DNA of 64,000 nucleotides from RYN-230 sp963829725 (lineage in GTDB: Bacteria; Actinomycetota; Actinomycetes; Streptosporangiales; Streptosporangiaceae), in NCBI GenBank assembly GCA_963829725.1, contig CAWHJW010000013.1, positions 1 to 64,000 on the forward strand. Reading direction: 5' to 3'. The position numbers and the translations under genes were made by a program. The notes under the pieces were generated by a model, which searched no databases, was not told the origin of the DNA, and saw only the letters and a list, made by a program, of their open reading frames with translations. Of this stretch, positions 34,939-43,210 are shown piece by piece. Position 1 is the stretch's first letter, and every line of letters begins with the position of its first letter.

Positions 34939-34952
34939 GGTAAGCGCTTACC
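34939..34952. promoter_or_regulatory. LacI-type operator 2
   Basis: This is a second exact copy of GGTAAGCGCTTACC, centred 66 bases from the first, a distance near six helical turns that would allow looping. No further copy was seen elsewhere in the window, so the regulation looks local. Confidence 0.7.
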
Positions 34953-35243
34953 AAGCGAGATAGGAGAAGAGTAATTCGTGCGTCCGCCCGCCTCAACCCC
35001 GCGGTGCCACTGTTACGGGAACGTGACGGAACGGGTAACCCGCCCGTATCCGGGCCCGGCGGGGCCCGGGAGCCGGCCGTGGGGCCGGACGCGGTGTGCC
35101 CTTCCTGGCCTGGGCTGGGCGAACGCGGCAGCCTCCCGGGCTGGGAAGCGGCCGCCACCGCCGCTCCTACCTGGAACATCAGCCCCGCCAGGAACAGCAT
35201 GGCGCCACTGGGCCGCCGGACGGGACCGGCTAGCCGCAGGCGC

Positions 35244-35322
35244 GAAACAGAGCGGAAACACGATGTCCGGCAGATGCTGGTCCGTTGTCCACGGCGTAAC
35301 AGTTGGGAAACGTAGCCGAAAC
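35244..35322 (+). promoter_or_regulatory. GlnR-type binding sites upstream of the ammonium transporter gene
   Basis: The array GTAAC-n6-GAAAC-n6-GAAAC (35296-35322) and the pair GAAAC-n6-GAAAC (35244-35259) match the known GlnR pattern gTnAC-n6-GaAAC with 11-base spacing. They lie 200-280 bases before the amt start, inside the 727-base gap between the LacI and amt genes. GlnR activates amtB under nitrogen limitation in streptomycetes. Apart from these sites and the LacI operators I see no convincing gene in that gap. Confidence 0.7.
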
Positions 35323-35522
35323 CCGCTCATGGGAAATATGAAGCGTTCTAGACGGACACCGAAGTGGCCGGCCGGATCGAGCTAGCCCGGGGGATGCCCC
35401 GGATCACGCCGCTGTGATAGCCCGCGGGAGGGGTTCCTGCAGTCCACAAAGGCCTGCGTGGGACAACGACCGGAAACCCCCCGGCACGCACTTCCAGGGT
35501 AGCCCCATGGAGGCGGAGAGTA

Positions 35523-36944
35523 GTGGTTCCCTATTCAAGCTGGCTGTCATCGGGAGATAACGCGTGGCAGATGACAGCCGCAACACTGGTCGGCCTCATG
35601 AGCATCCCTGCCCTGGCCGTCTTGTACGGCGGCTTGGTGCAGAAGAAATGGGCCATGAACACCGTGCTCATGGTGTTCAGCACGTTCTGCCTGGTACTCA
35701 TCACGTGGGTGCTGTGGGCCTTCAAGATGGGCTTTGGCCAGCCGTGGATCGGCGGGAGCCTGCACCTGCTAGGCAAGCCCGGAACGGTGCTCGGGGCTGG
35801 GAGCGAGCAGGGGCGGGCCAGCGTTCCCCTGCTGGACGGGCTGATCCCCAAGTTCAGGTTCCCTCAGGGGTCCCTGGTCTACTTCCAGTTCGTGTTCGCC
35901 GCGATCACCCCGATCCTGTTCATCGGCAGCGTCATCGGCCGGATCAGCTTCAAGGTCTGGCTGATCTTCGTGCCGCTGTGGATCACCTTCGCCTACGCGG
36001 TCAACGCCTTCCTGCTGTGGGGCGGCGGCTACTGGGCCGGCAAGGGCGCGCTGGACTTCAGTGGCGGTTACGTCATCCACCTGGCCGCCGGTGTCTCCGG
36101 TTTCGTCGCGGCGGCCACCATCGGGCCGCGGCTCAAGCGGGACCGCGAGCACGCGGTGCCGAACAACCTGATGTTCGTCGCGGTCGGAGCGGGCATCCTG
36201 TGGCTCGGCTGGAACGGCTTCAACGGCGGTGACCCGTACTTCGCCGGCGCCGACGCGACCGCGGCCGTGGTCAACACCAACCTCGCGACCGCCGTGGCCA
36301 TGATGACCTGGATCATCATGGACATGATCGGCGGCCCGGGCAAGAAGGCCACCTTCCTGGGCGGCCTGAACGGCATGATCTGCGGCCTGGTCGGGATCAC
36401 CCCGTCGGCCGGCTACGTGAATGGCGTCGGCGCGATCGTCATCGGCCTGACCTGCTCCGCGATCGTCTGGTTCGCCTGGAACTACCTGAGCAAGCTCCCG
36501 CCCTTCAACAAGGTTGACGATGCGCTCGGCGTGGTCTATACGCACGGCATCGCCGGCCTCTTCGGCGGTCTCCTGGTTGGCTTCCTCGCCGATCCCAACA
36601 TGATCATCTACCTTGGGCTCGGGAAGAGCGCCAACATCGTCCCCGCGGCTGGCTTGTTCTACGGGGGCAGCGGGCACTTGCTGCTGCTCCAGGCTGGGGC
36701 GGCGCTGACCATCATCGTCTGGGACGGGCTGGTGACCTTCCTCCTGCTCAGGGGCATCGGGCTGTTCATGAAGCTGCGGATTCCCGACGAGGAGCTGGAG
36801 ATCGGCGACATCGCGGTGCACGGCGAGGAGGCCTACCCCTCCGAGGAGCTGGCCCTGTCCGGCGTGGGCGCGGCCCGGGCCGCGGAACTGGCCTCGGACC
36901 CCAAGCCACCTGCCCCCCAGAAGGTCCCGCACGAGGAGGGCTGA
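35523..36944 (+). CDS. amt: Ammonium transporter (Amt/Mep/Rh family)
   Basis: The 473-residue protein has about eleven transmembrane helices and the Amt hallmarks: GDNAWQMTAATLVGLM at the start, the first channel His in YVIHLAAGVSGF and the second in VYTHGIAGLFGG. It conducts ammonium/ammonia across the membrane. GTG 35523 has a GGAGAG site. GlnR-type boxes lie upstream, and a strong hairpin ends the transcript immediately after. No glnK follows, unlike the usual amtB-glnK-glnD operon, so this is a solitary amt. Confidence 0.92.
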   Translation: MVPYSSWLSSGDNAWQMTAATLVGLMSIPALAVLYGGLVQKKWAMNTVLMVFSTFCLVLITWVLWAFKMGFGQPWIGGSLHLLGKPGTVLGAGSEQGRASVPLLDGLIPKFRFPQGSLVYFQFVFAAITPILFIGSVIGRISFKVWLIFVPLWITFAYAVNAFLLWGGGYWAGKGALDFSGGYVIHLAAGVSGFVAAATIGPRLKRDREHAVPNNLMFVAVGAGILWLGWNGFNGGDPYFAGADATAAVVNTNLATAVAMMTWIIMDMIGGPGKKATFLGGLNGMICGLVGITPSAGYVNGVGAIVIGLTCSAIVWFAWNYLSKLPPFNKVDDALGVVYTHGIAGLFGGLLVGFLADPNMIIYLGLGKSANIVPAAGLFYGGSGHLLLLQAGAALTIIVWDGLVTFLLLRGIGLFMKLRIPDEELEIGDIAVHGEEAYPSEELALSGVGAARAAELASDPKPPAPQKVPHEEG

Positions 36945-36960
36945 CCCAGGACCGCACCAT

Positions 36961-37003
36961 CCGGCGGCCTCCCGCGAGCCACGTGCTCGCGGGAGGCCGC
37001 CGG
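36961..37003. terminator. 19-bp perfect hairpin, bidirectional terminator after amt
   Basis: A perfect 19-bp stem (36961-36979 with 36985-37003) closes a 5-base loop CACGT, 17 bases after the amt stop. It lies between the convergent amt and ThDP-enzyme genes and is the strongest hairpin in the window. A short TTT follows on the plus strand. Confidence 0.85.
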
Positions 37004-37066
37004 CCGTTTGCCCCGGGTTCCCCAGCTCACCGCCATCATCGGGGCCGTCCCCCCGGGCCAGCACCG

Positions 37067-38713
37067 CTAGTGACCCCGGAACGCCTCTTCCAGCCACCAC
37101 GCGCCCCGGTCACCGGTGATCTTCGCGTCCACCACCAGCGGCCGCTCGCGCGGGCCCGCCAGCCAGTCCCGGACCGGGCCCAGGTCCTCCGGGCCGCGCA
37201 CGGTCACCCCGGCGCAGCCGAAGCCCCGGCCGATCTCCGCGATATCGGCCGCCGGGAAGCGGACCACATCCAGCGGGTGGCCGTCCGGGCCGAAGTGGTG
37301 CACCTCGGCCCCGTACGCCTCGTCGTCGTACACCACGATCAGCATGCCCAGCCCGAGCCGGGCCGCCGTCTCCAGTTCGCTGACGCCCATCAGCGCGCCG
37401 CCGTCGCCCAGCGCGGCCACCGTCAGCCGGCCCGGCCGGGCGATGGCGGCCCCGATCGCCGACGCCAGGCCCAGCCCGATGGACTGGTAGGCCTGCGTGA
37501 AGCAGAACCCGTCCGCGTCCGGCACGGACAGGAACATGCTCGGGTAGCCCATGAAGTTCCCGGAGTCCACGCAGACCGTCCGCTCGGCTGGGAGCAGGTC
37601 ATCCAGCGCGATGCTCAGCGTCCGCGGGTCGATCCGGCCGCCGCCGGTCCCGTCGGCATAGGGCACATCCCGCCACCGTCCTTCCCGGGCGATCCGGGAC
37701 CGGACCACCCCGGTCCGGTAGCCGGCCCCGCTGCCGAACCGGTCACCGAGCGCGGCCAGCGCGGCCCGGGCCGTCTCGGCCACGTCCCCGAGCACGCCGA
37801 GGTGCACCGGGCGGTGCGCGCCGATCGCGGCCGGGTCGTCGTCCACCTGGACGACGGTGGCCTCCGGGCCGATCAGGGTGCCGTGCCGCATCGTCCACAT
37901 ATTCAGCGTGCAGCCCCAGCCCACGATCAGGTCGGCCGTGCCGATCAGCCCGGCGGCGAGCGGGGTGGCGAAACCGCCGCTCACGTCCAGGTCCCACGGG
38001 CTGCCGCGGAACAGGCCCTTGGCCGCGGCCGAGGTGGCCAGCAGCGCGCCGCAGGCGGCGGCAAGCCGCTCCAGGTCCGGGCCGGCCTGGGCGATGCGGG
38101 CACCGCGGCCGGCCACGAAGACCGGCCGCCTGGCCCGGGCCAGCGCCGCCGCCAGGGCGTCGGCGGCGTCCGCGGCGGGCGCGACCGGGCCGAGCACCGG
38201 GCCGCCGGCCGGCGGCTGCCGGTCGCACTCGCCGGCCTGCACGTCAAGGGGCATGGCCAGCACCACCGTGCGCCGCTGCAGCGTCGCCGCATGGTAGGCG
38301 CGGGCCGCGTCGGCCGTCGCCGAGGCGGGGGAGTGCAGCCGTTCCGGGGTGGCGCCGACCGCCGCCGTCAGCGCGGCCACGTCGATCCGGAAGTTGGACG
38401 TGACCGCCGCCCCGGCCGCGTCGGCCGCCAGCACCAGCAGCGGGGTGCGGCTCTTGGCCGCCTCGGTGATGCCGGTGACCGCGTTGGTCAGCCCGGGGCC
38501 CTGGTGCACGGTGAGCAGGCCGGTCCGGCGGGCCGTGCGCGCCCAGCCGTCGGCCATGCACGCCGCGCCACCCTCATGCCGGGCCGCGACATACCGGGCG
38601 CCCTGGCTGATCAGCGCGTTGGTGACGTGGAAGTTCCCGCTGCCGACCACGCCGAAGACGGTGTCCGCGCCGAGCCCGGCGAGTGTCGCCGCGACCGCCT
38701 CGGGGACCCGCAT
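37067..38713 (-). CDS. Thiamine diphosphate-dependent enzyme (acetolactate synthase/decarboxylase family)
   Basis: The 548-residue enzyme has the three ThDP-family domains. The activating Glu is in RHEGGAACMADG near residue 45, and the ThDP/Mg motif begins GDGGALMGVSELETA, with Asp where Asn is usual at its end (VYDDEAYG). The central domain resembles that of acetolactate synthase and benzoylformate decarboxylase. Its ATG overlaps the cyclase stop (ATGA), so the pair is cotranscribed. A 2-keto acid decarboxylase acting after the cyclase-type hydrolase is a reasonable guess; isatinate-type chemistry is one possibility. Confidence 0.85.
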   Translation of the reverse strand: MRVPEAVAATLAGLGADTVFGVVGSGNFHVTNALISQGARYVAARHEGGAACMADGWARTARRTGLLTVHQGPGLTNAVTGITEAAKSRTPLLVLAADAAGAAVTSNFRIDVAALTAAVGATPERLHSPASATADAARAYHAATLQRRTVVLAMPLDVQAGECDRQPPAGGPVLGPVAPAADAADALAAALARARRPVFVAGRGARIAQAGPDLERLAAACGALLATSAAAKGLFRGSPWDLDVSGGFATPLAAGLIGTADLIVGWGCTLNMWTMRHGTLIGPEATVVQVDDDPAAIGAHRPVHLGVLGDVAETARAALAALGDRFGSGAGYRTGVVRSRIAREGRWRDVPYADGTGGGRIDPRTLSIALDDLLPAERTVCVDSGNFMGYPSMFLSVPDADGFCFTQAYQSIGLGLASAIGAAIARPGRLTVAALGDGGALMGVSELETAARLGLGMLIVVYDDEAYGAEVHHFGPDGHPLDVVRFPAADIAEIGRGFGCAGVTVRGPEDLGPVRDWLAGPRERPLVVDAKITGDRGAWWLEEAFRGH

Positions 38714-39488
38714 CAGGACCGCTCGACCAGCGCCATCACCCGGCACGGGCTGCCCGAGCCGCCGGTGATCGGCAGCGGCCCGGCGATCACGACCGCGCCG
38801 CGGGCGGGCAGCCGGGCCAGGTTCTGCAACTGGGTCAGCCCGTACTTGCCCGCTCCCAGCAGCAAGGCATGGCACGGGAACGGCGGGTCGAACGAGTGCG
38901 CCGCGCCCGCGTCGGTGCCCACGGTCTCCACGCCCAGCCCGATGAGTTCCTCGCGGCCCGCCAGCCACTGCGCGCAGGCCACCGAGATGCCCGGCGTGTG
39001 CGGCCCGGTCTCGCTGGCGTTGAGGAACTCCTGCTGGCTGTCCGACCGGGCGTCCCAGCCGGTCCGGTACAGCAGCCAGCCGCCCGCGGGCAGCGGGCCG
39101 TGCCCGGCCTCCCACTGCCGCACGTGCTCCACCTGCAGCAGGAAGTCCGGGTCGGCCGCGGCCTGCGCGGTGAAGTCGAGCACCACGGCCGGGGCGATCA
39201 GCCGCACCACCGGTACCTCGGACACGTCGGCGCCATTCCGCCCGGTAACCCAGTGCACCGGCGCGTCGAAATGCGTGCCGGCATGTTCCCCGGTGCTGAT
39301 GTCATTCCAGTACCAGGCCGGCCCCGCTCGTCATAACGGCTGATCTCGTGCAGGGCAAAGGAGGCAGTATTACCGAACGGCTCCGGCAGCCTGATGACCG
39401 GCGTCGAGTCCTCCAGGGGCGCGGTCAGGTCAATCACTTCGATCCGGCCATCCCGGATGGCCCCGGTCAGCTCACTCAGCACGGACAT
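38713..39488 (-). pseudogene. Cyclase/kynurenine-formamidase-like metal hydrolase with one frameshift
   Basis: Two frames together give a cyclase-family (PF04199-type) protein of about 258 residues. The first frame runs from ATG 39488 to about 39326, and the second from there to the stop at 38713. The metal-binding motif HAGTHFDAPVHW lies just after the break. One missing C in the run 39322-39325 would restore the frame. Members hydrolyse formylkynurenine, isatin or cyclic amides. ATG 39488 has a GGGAG site, and the gene is coupled to the ThDP enzyme. Confidence 0.75.
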
Positions 39489-39586
39489 GCGGGCTCCCGT
39501 CGTGATCACGTTGCGGCGCGGCCCTGCCGTTCTACCACCGCGGGACCGGCCGGCCACGGGAATTCCCGCCGGGACTGGCCAGAAAT

Positions 39587-39606
39587 CATGTTATAGTCAT
39601 AACATG
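39587..39606 (+). promoter_or_regulatory. Palindromic operator overlapping the toxin-antitoxin start; leaderless promoter
   Basis: CATGTTAT (39587-39594), four bases, and ATAACATG (39599-39606) form a perfect palindrome that ends in the antitoxin ATG. A -10-like TATAGT (39592-39597) lies inside it, only seven bases before the ATG, so transcription should start at or next to the start codon. The antitoxin, alone or with its toxin, is the expected repressor. Confidence 0.65.
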
Positions 39607-39924
39607 CCCGAAAAGAAGGCTGTGCTCAACGTCACCGTGAGCGAGTCCCTCGCCGAGGACGTCCGGCGGACCGCTGCGGAAGATCACACGACGATCTCCA
39701 GCATCGTCGAGCGTGCGCTGGCCCAGCAGCTCGCCTGGGAACTCAGGCGCCGGGACGGCCTGGCTGCTATCGATGCTCACTACCAGGAGCATGGATACCC
39801 GACGGCCGGGGAGAAGGCCGCGGCGGAAGCCTGGGTCGATGAGGCGGACCGGCTTCTTGACGAATCGCGGGCCCAGCAGGCATCCGGCCGGGCCGGCGTC
39901 AACCCGGGCCGGAGCGCCGGATGA
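39604..39924 (+). CDS. VapB-like antitoxin with N-terminal ribbon-helix-helix
   Basis: The 106-residue protein begins with a CopG/Arc-type ribbon-helix-helix (KKAVLNVTVSESLAEDVRRT, then SSIVERALAQQL), followed by a helical region and a flexible tail likely to wrap the toxin. It precedes and overlaps (ATGA) a PIN-domain gene. This is the standard VapBC layout. A palindrome over its start codon is the likely autoregulatory site. Confidence 0.82.
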   Translation: MPEKKAVLNVTVSESLAEDVRRTAAEDHTTISSIVERALAQQLAWELRRRDGLAAIDAHYQEHGYPTAGEKAAAEAWVDEADRLLDESRAQQASGRAGVNPGRSAG

Positions 39925-40304
39925 ATGCGTACGTCTATGACCGTGGCGCGCTCATCGCTCTTGACCGCCCTGGCGGGTTCGCCATCGACCGCCATGCCGC
40001 GCTGCTGGCCCGGCATCATCACGTCCTGGTGCCGGCGCCCGTGGCGGCCCAGGTGATCCGGGCCCCGCAGCGCCAGGCCCGGCTCATGCTGGCGCTGCGT
40101 GGCTGCGACATTGTCCCGTTCGGCCGGGAGCACGCCGCCCCCGTGGGGAGCGTGCTGGCCAGGTCTGGGACATCCGACGTCGTAGATGGCTTCGTAGCCC
40201 TCACCGCGGCGGAGAATGGTGCCGCGGTTATCACCTCAGACCCGGACGATATCGCCCGGCTCCTCGACACCATCGGCGCCCGCCTGCCCGTGCTTAAGCC
40301 CTAG
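39921..40304 (+). CDS. PIN-domain toxin, VapC-like ribonuclease
   Basis: The 127-residue product has a PIN fold: the first Asp in VYDRGALIAL, a second acidic position in DVVDGFVALTA and a third at ITSDPDD near the C-terminus. VapC toxins cleave tRNA or rRNA and are held inactive by VapB. ATG 39921 overlaps the antitoxin stop. The gene ends 13 bases before the stop of the convergent LLM oxidoreductase. Confidence 0.82.
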   Translation: MNAYVYDRGALIALDRPGGFAIDRHAALLARHHHVLVPAPVAAQVIRAPQRQARLMLALRGCDIVPFGREHAAPVGSVLARSGTSDVVDGFVALTAAENGAAVITSDPDDIARLLDTIGARLPVLKP

Positions 40305-40317
40305 CGCCCAGGCCCGC

Positions 40318-41190
40318 TCAGAGTGACGCGACGGCGGGGATGACGTCGCTTCCGATGAGCTCCAGCGGGGTGATGTCCCACACGTTGGCGACCGCGCCGA
40401 TCGCGGCCTGGAAGCCCAGCTGGGCCAGCCCGCCGAGTGCGTCCACGACCTCCTGCGCCTTCTCGCCCTTCGGGCCGACGTCATAGCGGAAGTAGCAGGT
40501 CTTCTCGATCTCGTCGTAATCGCGGCCCTCGGCCTGGCAGTGCCCGCGCAGCACGTCCAGCTTGCGGGCCAGGTCCGGGCCGGGGAACAGGTTGCACGCC
40601 TGGGCGTACCGGGCCACCAGGCGGAGCGTCTTCTTCTCGCCGGACCCGCCGATGAGGATGGGCGGGTGCGGCTGGCTCAGCGGCGCCGGCGAGTTCAGCG
40701 GGCGCTCCAGCTGGTAATGCCGTCCCGAGTAGGGGGCCTCGTCGCCGCGGAACATCTGCAGGCAGATCTGCAGCGTCTCCTCCAGCCGCTCGAACCGCTC
40801 GGCCACCGGCGGGAACGGGATGCCCAGCCCGCGGGACTCCTCGTCGTTCCAGGCCGCGCCGATGCCGAGCCAGGCCCGGCCGGCGGACAGCACGTCCAGG
40901 GTGGTGATGATCTTGGCGAGGATGCCCGGGTGCCGGTAGGTGACCCCGGTGACCAGCGTCAGCAGCTTGGCCCGCGAGGTGTGCCCGGCCAGGTAACCGA
41001 GCGTGGTGTAGGCCTCCAGCATCTCCCGCTCCGGCGGGCCGATCACGCCGATCTGGAAGAAGTGGTCCATCACCGCCAGGTAGGAGAAGCCGGCGTCGTC
41101 CGCGGTGCGGGCCACGGTGGCCAGGTCCCGGCCCAGGCGGGGCGGGCCGCCGGGCGTGGTGAAGTCAGGGATCTGCAGTCCGATCTTCAC
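40318..41190 (-). CDS. LLM-class F420-dependent oxidoreductase
   Basis: The 290-residue TIM-barrel protein has the luciferase-like signatures: LQIPDFTTPG at strand 1, DHFFQIG, the TGVTYRHPGILAKI segment and GIGAAWNDEE. It belongs to the group that uses cofactor F420 in actinobacteria. GTG 41190 follows a clear GGAGG. It is divergent from the alpha/beta hydrolase gene. The substrate is unknown. Confidence 0.87.
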   Translation of the reverse strand: MKIGLQIPDFTTPGGPPRLGRDLATVARTADDAGFSYLAVMDHFFQIGVIGPPEREMLEAYTTLGYLAGHTSRAKLLTLVTGVTYRHPGILAKIITTLDVLSAGRAWLGIGAAWNDEESRGLGIPFPPVAERFERLEETLQICLQMFRGDEAPYSGRHYQLERPLNSPAPLSQPHPPILIGGSGEKKTLRLVARYAQACNLFPGPDLARKLDVLRGHCQAEGRDYDEIEKTCYFRYDVGPKGEKAQEVVDALGGLAQLGFQAAIGAVANVWDITPLELIGSDVIPAVASL

Positions 41191-41264
41191 GTATCCACCT
41201 CCAGTGATGAGGCTCTCACATCGGCCGGGCCAGCCGTGCGGCGGGCGTCGCGCAGAATAGGGGG

Positions 41265-42056
41265 ATGAGCAGTCCCGTTGTGAAAGCACTGACCCTGGTG
41301 ACGGACGACGGAGTTGCCATCGACACCGTGCATCTGGCGGGGAATCGCGACGTTGCCTTCGTGATGGCTCATGGGTTCACGCTGTCCTGGCAGCATGGCG
41401 CGGTCTGGAAGGTAGCCAGCAAGCTGCGCCAGGCCGGCGGCGTGATCAGCTTCGACTTCCGCGGGCACGGAAGGTCCGGGGGACTGTCCACGCTCGGTGA
41501 CCGCGAGATCAAGGACCTGGACGTGGCCGTCCGGTTCGCGCGGGAACTCGGCTACCGGCGGATCGTCGCCATCGGGTTCTCGATGGGGGCCTCGGTGGTG
41601 ATCCGGTATGCGGGGCTGGTCGGCGGGCTGGACGCCGCGATCTCGGTGAGCGGGCCGGGGCACTGGTATTACCGCGGCACCGTGCCGATGCGCCGGGTGC
41701 ACTTCGCGGTGGAGCGCCGCCTGGGCCGGGCCATCACCCGGACCTGGCTGAACACCCGGATCAGCCCGTCCGGCTGGGACCCGGTGCCGGTGCCGCCGGA
41801 CGAGGCCGCCGCGCTGATCTCGCCGATCCCGCTGCTGGTCGTGCACGGCGAAAAGGACCCGTACTTCCCCGTCTACCACGGCCAGCGGCTGTTCGACGCG
41901 GCCCGCGAGCCCAGGGAACTGTGGATCGTGCCCGGCTTCGGGCATGCGGAGTCGGGGGCGGACGGGCCGCTGCTGGAGCGGATCGGCCGGTGGGCGCGGC
42001 AGAACGCGCTAGTCCCGGAGGCTGTCTCCCGCGGCGGGGTCGAAGAAATGCAGTGA
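41265..42056 (+). CDS. Alpha/beta-hydrolase fold protein
   Basis: The 263-residue enzyme has the nucleophile elbow GFSMGAS with Ser106, the acid in VVHGEKDPYFP and the His in VPGFGHAES. The oxyanion region is AHGFTLSW, and there is no signal peptide. It converges on the MsmK-like ATPase gene and overlaps its end by 48 bases. Esterase or C-C hydrolase activity is possible; the substrate cannot be read. Confidence 0.83.
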   Translation: MSSPVVKALTLVTDDGVAIDTVHLAGNRDVAFVMAHGFTLSWQHGAVWKVASKLRQAGGVISFDFRGHGRSGGLSTLGDREIKDLDVAVRFARELGYRRIVAIGFSMGASVVIRYAGLVGGLDAAISVSGPGHWYYRGTVPMRRVHFAVERRLGRAITRTWLNTRISPSGWDPVPVPPDEAAALISPIPLLVVHGEKDPYFPVYHGQRLFDAAREPRELWIVPGFGHAESGADGPLLERIGRWARQNALVPEAVSRGGVEEMQ

Positions 42057-43202
42057 GTCCAGGTCCACGTGCACCCGGGCGTGCTCGCCCGCCCGGATCG
42101 CTGTCCTCGGGTCCAGCCGGGCGATGATGGCCGGCATCTGCGGCACCTCCTCGATCTCGGCGGCGTCCGGCTCATTGTCGCCAATGGCTACCGCCGCCAC
42201 CTGAACCGGCGGCACGCCGACCGCGGCGTGCACGTTGACCTCGGCGCCCAGTTCCTCGCGCAGTTCCACGGACACGTCGAGCACCGACTCGGGCGCCGGG
42301 TCGGGCACGAACGCGGCATCCTCCAGGTGCTCCGGGCGGATGCCGACGACGACCGCACGGCCCAGGTATTTCTCCAGCGCGGAGTGCTCGAGCACCACCC
42401 CCTCCGGCACCCGGAGCCGGTGCGTGCCGAAGATCACCTCGGGGCCGTCCGGGCCGCGCTCCAGGCGCGCCTCGACCAGGTTCATCGCGGGCGAGCCGAT
42501 GAAGCCGGCCACGAACAGGTTGGCCGGCCGGGCGTACAGCTCCTGGGGCGAGGCGACCTGCTGCAGCACGCCGTGCCGCAGCACCGCGACCCGGCTGCCC
42601 AGCGTCATCGCCTCGGTCTGGTCGTGGGTGACGTAGATGGTGGTCACCCCCAGCGACCGCTGCAGCTTGGCGATCTCGGCGCGCATCTGCACCCGCAGCT
42701 TGGCGTCGAGGTTGGACAGCGGCTCGTCCATCAGGAAGGCGCGCGGCTGGCGGACGATGGCGCGCCCCATCGCGACCCGCTGCCGCTGGCCGCCGGACAG
42801 CTGCCGCGGCTTGCGGCCCAGCAGTTCCTCCAGCTCCAGGATCTGCGCCGCCTCCGCCACCCGGCGCCTGATCTCCGGCTTGGGGGTCTTGCGGTACTTG
42901 AGGCTGAACGCCATGTTGTCCCGCACGGTCAGGTGCGGGTACAGCGCGTAGCTCTGGAACACCATGGCAATGTCCCGGTCCCGTGGCTCGGCGTCGTTGA
43001 CCGGCTGCCCGTCGATGAGGATGGTGCCCTCGGTGACCTCCTCCAGGCCGGCCACCATGCGCAGTGCCGTGGTCTTCCCGCACCCGGACGGGCCGACCAG
43101 CACCATCAGCTCGCCGTCGGCGATGGACAGGTCCAGTGACCTGACCGCGGTGGTGCCGTCCGGGTAGCGCTTGGTGATGCCGTCGAGGACGATCTCCGCC
43201 AT
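42009..43202 (-). CDS. Sugar ABC transporter ATPase (UgpC/MsmK-like)
   Basis: The 397-residue protein has Walker A GPSGCGKTT, signature LSGGQRQRV, Walker B FLMDEPLSNLD and a C-terminal TOBE-type regulatory region of about 150 residues, as in MalK/MsmK. Its frame may start only at ATG 43202; the longer upstream frame is the shadow of the SMP-30 gene. It lies eight bases after that gene and supplies ATPase activity to the MalFG-type permease upstream in the operon. Confidence 0.9.
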   Translation of the reverse strand: MAEIVLDGITKRYPDGTTAVRSLDLSIADGELMVLVGPSGCGKTTALRMVAGLEEVTEGTILIDGQPVNDAEPRDRDIAMVFQSYALYPHLTVRDNMAFSLKYRKTPKPEIRRRVAEAAQILELEELLGRKPRQLSGGQRQRVAMGRAIVRQPRAFLMDEPLSNLDAKLRVQMRAEIAKLQRSLGVTTIYVTHDQTEAMTLGSRVAVLRHGVLQQVASPQELYARPANLFVAGFIGSPAMNLVEARLERGPDGPEVIFGTHRLRVPEGVVLEHSALEKYLGRAVVVGIRPEHLEDAAFVPDPAPESVLDVSVELREELGAEVNVHAAVGVPPVQVAAVAIGDNEPDAAEIEEVPQMPAIIARLDPRTAIRAGEHARVHVDLDSLHFFDPAAGDSLRD

Positions 43203-43210
43203 GGTTTCTC

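Noticed and set aside
34978..35385. Open frames in the gap before the ammonium transporter gene.
   Set aside because: They have no recognisable domain, weak codon bias and overlap the GlnR boxes.
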